Shown in pieces: positions 63,472-64,000 of a stretch of DNA of 64,000 nt. The DNA lies in the NCBI RefSeq assembly GCF_003111685.1, contig NZ_CP022194.1, forward strand, positions 56,217 to 120,216, given 5' to 3'. A program made the translations under genes and the position numbers. The notes under the pieces were generated by a model. It was given only the letters and a program-made list of their open reading frames with translations, searched no databases and had not been told where the DNA came from. The stretch comes from Alloyangia pacifica (GTDB lineage: Bacteria > Pseudomonadota > Alphaproteobacteria > Rhodobacterales > Rhodobacteraceae). The stretch's first letter is position 1. Every line of letters begins with the position of its first letter.

Positions 63472-64000
63472 GTTCGAAACACCAGTACTTTCGCGGTGTG
63501 GGGTATGATGGCATCATCGTTGATGATGTTGCAGGACTGGGCGCAGGTACAAGAGACATGGCAGACAAGTCGCAAGAAGATGCGCCCCCAGATGACGTTC
63601 TCTCCGCGTTTGCCGCGGCACGTGGACGTGTGCCCGCAGATTCGATTTTGAGAATCCCGCAGCGCCGGGACAGGGCGACACAGCTCAGGAGAGCGAGAAA
63701 CGTGACGCGCTTCCGTCCGGTAGCTGGTCGGCCTCGGCCAACGGCTTTGCGGCCTCCAACCAGTGCCTCGATTTCGGCCACCGTATCCTCACGAACACCC
63801 CTTAGTGCCTCGATTACGGTAACTAAATCCTTCCTGATGTGGCTAGGGGAGTACCCCAAGCCACATCAGGAAGGGCAGCTCGTCGTCCTATTACGCTACT
63901 GCCCGCGACACGGGCACAGTGTTGGCAGCTGCGGGGTGCATCCGGAAGGACTTTACCAAGGAAAACGCCTTCGAAGAAGGTTTGAACTCCGGGCGGAAGG
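63472..64000. other. Right end of window, no confident gene
   Basis: Both strands have short open frames: plus from an ATG at 63558 preceded by AAGAGAC, and minus from near 63859. None can be confirmed. A gene may begin in the last 130 bases and continue beyond the window. The main feature is the hairpin at 63829-63874. Confidence 0.35.
63829..63874. repeat. Long perfect inverted repeat (16-bp arms)
   Basis: Arms 63829-63844 and 63859-63874 are exact inverse complements. Inside, after one A-A mismatch, GGGG (63846-63849) pairs with CCCC (63854-63857) around an AGTA loop. The whole can fold as one 46-base hairpin. Confidence 0.8.

Overview
The window looks like part of an extrachromosomal replicon (plasmid or chromid) of a marine alphaproteobacterium of the Rhodobacterales/Roseobacter group. 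This rests on the very high GC, the protein families present (RPA-type RepA with a divergent ParAB pair, DUF2793, DUF4214/RTX exoproteins), and a gene set resembling the RepA-type 'biofilm plasmids' known from roseobacters, which carry rhamnose and polysaccharide genes. The taxonomic and plasmid assignments are inferences from recognised families, not database results.

Layout. 1-4.9 kb: the 3' part of cysNC (ATP sulfurylase subunit/APS kinase), a CHRD-RTX-DUF4214 exoprotein, a small secreted protein and a methyltransferase-like gene. 4.9-9.8 kb: a sulfotransferase, then the replication/partition core. This core is repA (leftward), an origin with a DnaA box and 22-bp iterons, then parA and parB (rightward); three near-identical parS-like palindromes bracket it. 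9.8-17.2 kb: glycosyltransferases, an Stf0-type sulfotransferase and the capsule ABC exporter kpsM/kpsE/kpsT. 17.3-23.6 kb: two more RTX-DUF4214 exoproteins, one with a CAP domain and a frameshift at a G tract, and a DUF2793 protein. 23.6-46.8 kb: a large polysaccharide block with gmd, GT4/GT2/RgpF/GT99-like glycosyltransferases, a 1129-residue hydrolase/SGNH/AlgX-like fusion, two sulfotransferase-family genes and rmlA/B/C. 47.0-53.6 kb: UDP-glucose dehydrogenase, a fourth RTX-DUF4214 exoprotein, and kpsF-kdsB-kdsA for the Kdo route. 53.7-64 kb: a lower-GC, gene-poor accessory region. It holds zinc-ribbon hypotheticals, a decayed pseudogene, a two-tyrosine-recombinase plus helix-turn-helix operon, an AT-rich repeat region, a conserved hypothetical, a frameshifted HTH gene and a long perfect hairpin.

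How it fits together. Activated sugars (dTDP-deoxyhexose, GDP-deoxyhexose, UDP-glucuronate, Kdo) feed several multi-domain glycosyltransferases. KpsMET would export a Kdo-linked capsule or exopolysaccharide. CysNC would supply PAPS to at least three sulfotransferases, so the product is probably sulfated, and the AlgX-like fusion suggests it is also acylated. Four secreted RTX proteins share the same C-terminal module and are likely surface or matrix partners of the polysaccharide. Not in the window: rmlD, a GDP-sugar reductase, kdsC, an outer-membrane polysaccharide exporter (KpsD/Wza type), type I secretion genes, and cysD. These must lie elsewhere if the pathways are complete. No rRNA, tRNA or CRISPR array was recognised.
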